A DNA stretch of 64,000 bases from Rhodospirillaceae bacterium (lineage in GTDB: Bacteria; Pseudomonadota; Alphaproteobacteria; UBA6615), in contig PASR01000008.1 of NCBI GenBank assembly GCA_002713365.1, positions 272,363 through 336,362 of the forward strand, given 5' to 3'. Under the pieces are notes generated by a model. That model had not been told where the DNA came from and did no database searches. It saw only the letters and a program-made list of their open reading frames with translations. Of this stretch, positions 63,499-64,000 are shown one piece after another (the first letter of the stretch is position 1; each line of letters opens with the position of its first letter). Both the position numbers and the translations under genes were made by a program.

Positions 63499-64000
63499 TT
63501 AATTATTGTCGGTTACTATAGTTCTACAAGCTATAGAAGCACGTATAAGGTTTATTGCAACAGATGCTCCAACAGCTCCGCCCATAGAAATGCCTAGTTC
63601 AAGTAAGGGCCGCTTACCAAGTGCATTTAATACAATTGAATGAGGCGGTATTGGAGATAAATGTGAAATGCAACAATGCAAAATTAATTCTGGGTTAATT
63701 CTATGTAATACCAAAGCTGCAGCAGTAGAAACAAACCCATCCAGTAAAACAGGCATTCTAGCTATACGAGCTGCTATAATTGCCCCCACTTCTGCAGCAA
63801 TTTCCTGGCCTCCCAAACAACGCAAAACGTTTAAGGGGTCACGTATTAACGGCTTATTAACCTCTATCCCAGCTCTAATCGCTTCCAATGTATTGACACT
63901 ATTTGTGCTTTTTTCTTGTTTTTTATTACCAAACCAATCTTCAATGTTTTCTGATAACAAAACGCAACACATGGCTGATGCTGAAGTTTCATTACCAACC
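63499..64000 (-). CDS. cobT: CobT-like protein (DMB phosphoribosyltransferase homologue), partial, with altered active site
   Basis: The frame is open to the window's right edge; only the C-terminal half of the CobT fold is seen. GNETSASAM, DPLNVLRCLGGQEIAA, RMPVLLDGFVSTAAALVLH and HCCISHLSPIPPH identify the family, which attaches nicotinate mononucleotide ribose phosphate to dimethylbenzimidazole for the lower ligand of cobalamin. The segment that normally reads LGEGSGA or LGEGTGA, carrying the Glu proposed as the catalytic base (Glu317 in Salmonella CobT), reads MGGAVGA. The residue around the SxEPGH motif is also altered (SPIPPH). It may be inactive or have another substrate. Confidence 0.88.
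   Translation of the reverse strand, partial: VGNETSASAMCCVLLSENIEDWFGNKKQEKSTNSVNTLEAIRAGIEVNKPLIRDPLNVLRCLGGQEIAAEVGAIIAARIARMPVLLDGFVSTAAALVLHRINPELILHCCISHLSPIPPHSIVLNALGKRPLLELGISMGGAVGASVAINLIRASIACRTIVTDNN

Noticed and set aside
1-64000. CRISPR arrays, insertion sequences, prophage genes or toxin-antitoxin pairs
   Set aside because: No regularly spaced repeats, transposase, integrase or phage structural motifs were seen in any translated frame.

Overview
The window reads as one contig of a low-GC, probably marine-type alphaproteobacterium. The evidence is a set of alphaproteobacterial signatures. These are a RegB/RegA redox pair, kdsD-lptC-lptA-lptB-rpoN-ptsN, a DUF1150 gene directly after hsp20, the NDUFA9-like/uppP/FzlA neighbourhood, and thrS-infC close to rpmI-rplT-pheS-pheT. 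I cannot assign a genus from sequence alone. Genes are tightly packed, with many 4-base overlaps and several TTG/GTG starts.

Layout. (1) 1-226: the end of an APS kinase, then a small membrane protein. (2) 619-10005: an accessory catabolic block around a divergent promoter, with a DapA-like lyase, a VOC protein, two unusual metallo-beta-lactamase-fold proteins, a cyclase-family hydrolase, a luciferase-like monooxygenase, a flavoprotein dehydrogenase, a cupin and an aldo/keto reductase. It contains no recognisable regulator or transporter. (3) 10322-14559: a CrbS/MxtR-type transporter-like hybrid sensor kinase facing a LuxR-type response regulator. (4) 15758-21215: a five-gene cassette of a GT2 transferase, a CofC-like transferase, an APH-fold kinase and a YnjB/YnjC-like ABC importer with no ATPase. 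Its logic resembles import, phosphorylation, nucleotide activation and transfer. (5) 21290-26447: mixed metabolism, with a zeta GST, an AMACR-type CoA enzyme, MBL, Nudix, NIPSNAP and SMP-30 genes. (6) 26692-27397: small heat-shock protein and DUF1150.

(7) 27401-33749: ptsN, rpoN, lptB, lptA, lptC, kdsD and an RNase D, that is, LPS export, Kdo precursor and nitrogen-type regulation; the usual hpf gene is missing between rpoN and ptsN. (8) 33962-41626: envelope and cell-division functions (NDUFA9-like, UppP, FzlA-like GST, GT4, GT9) with hydrolases. (9) 41689-51513: the translation block thrS, infC (with an ATC start), rpmI, rplT, pheS, pheT and lepA, interrupted by an SDR on the other strand that lacks the SDR catalytic Lys. 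(10) 52090-52179: tRNA-Ser(GGA). (11) 52778-53638: a 6-oxocamphor-hydrolase-like crotonase. (12) 53863-58965: a vitamin B12 uptake operon btuB-btuF-btuC-btuD under a cobalamin riboswitch. (13) 59067-63354: an SDR, hldE (ADP-heptose synthesis) and regA/regB. (14) 63499-64000: the C-terminal part of a CobT homologue whose expected catalytic Glu is replaced by Gly.

The genes join into a few themes: outer-membrane biogenesis (hldE, kdsD, lpt genes, GT9, uppP), B12 acquisition, redox and carbon sensing, and catabolism of small organic acids or cyclic compounds. The most original parts are the 15.8-21.2 kb cassette, the altered CobT, the degenerate enzyme folds in the catabolic block, and the non-AUG infC start.
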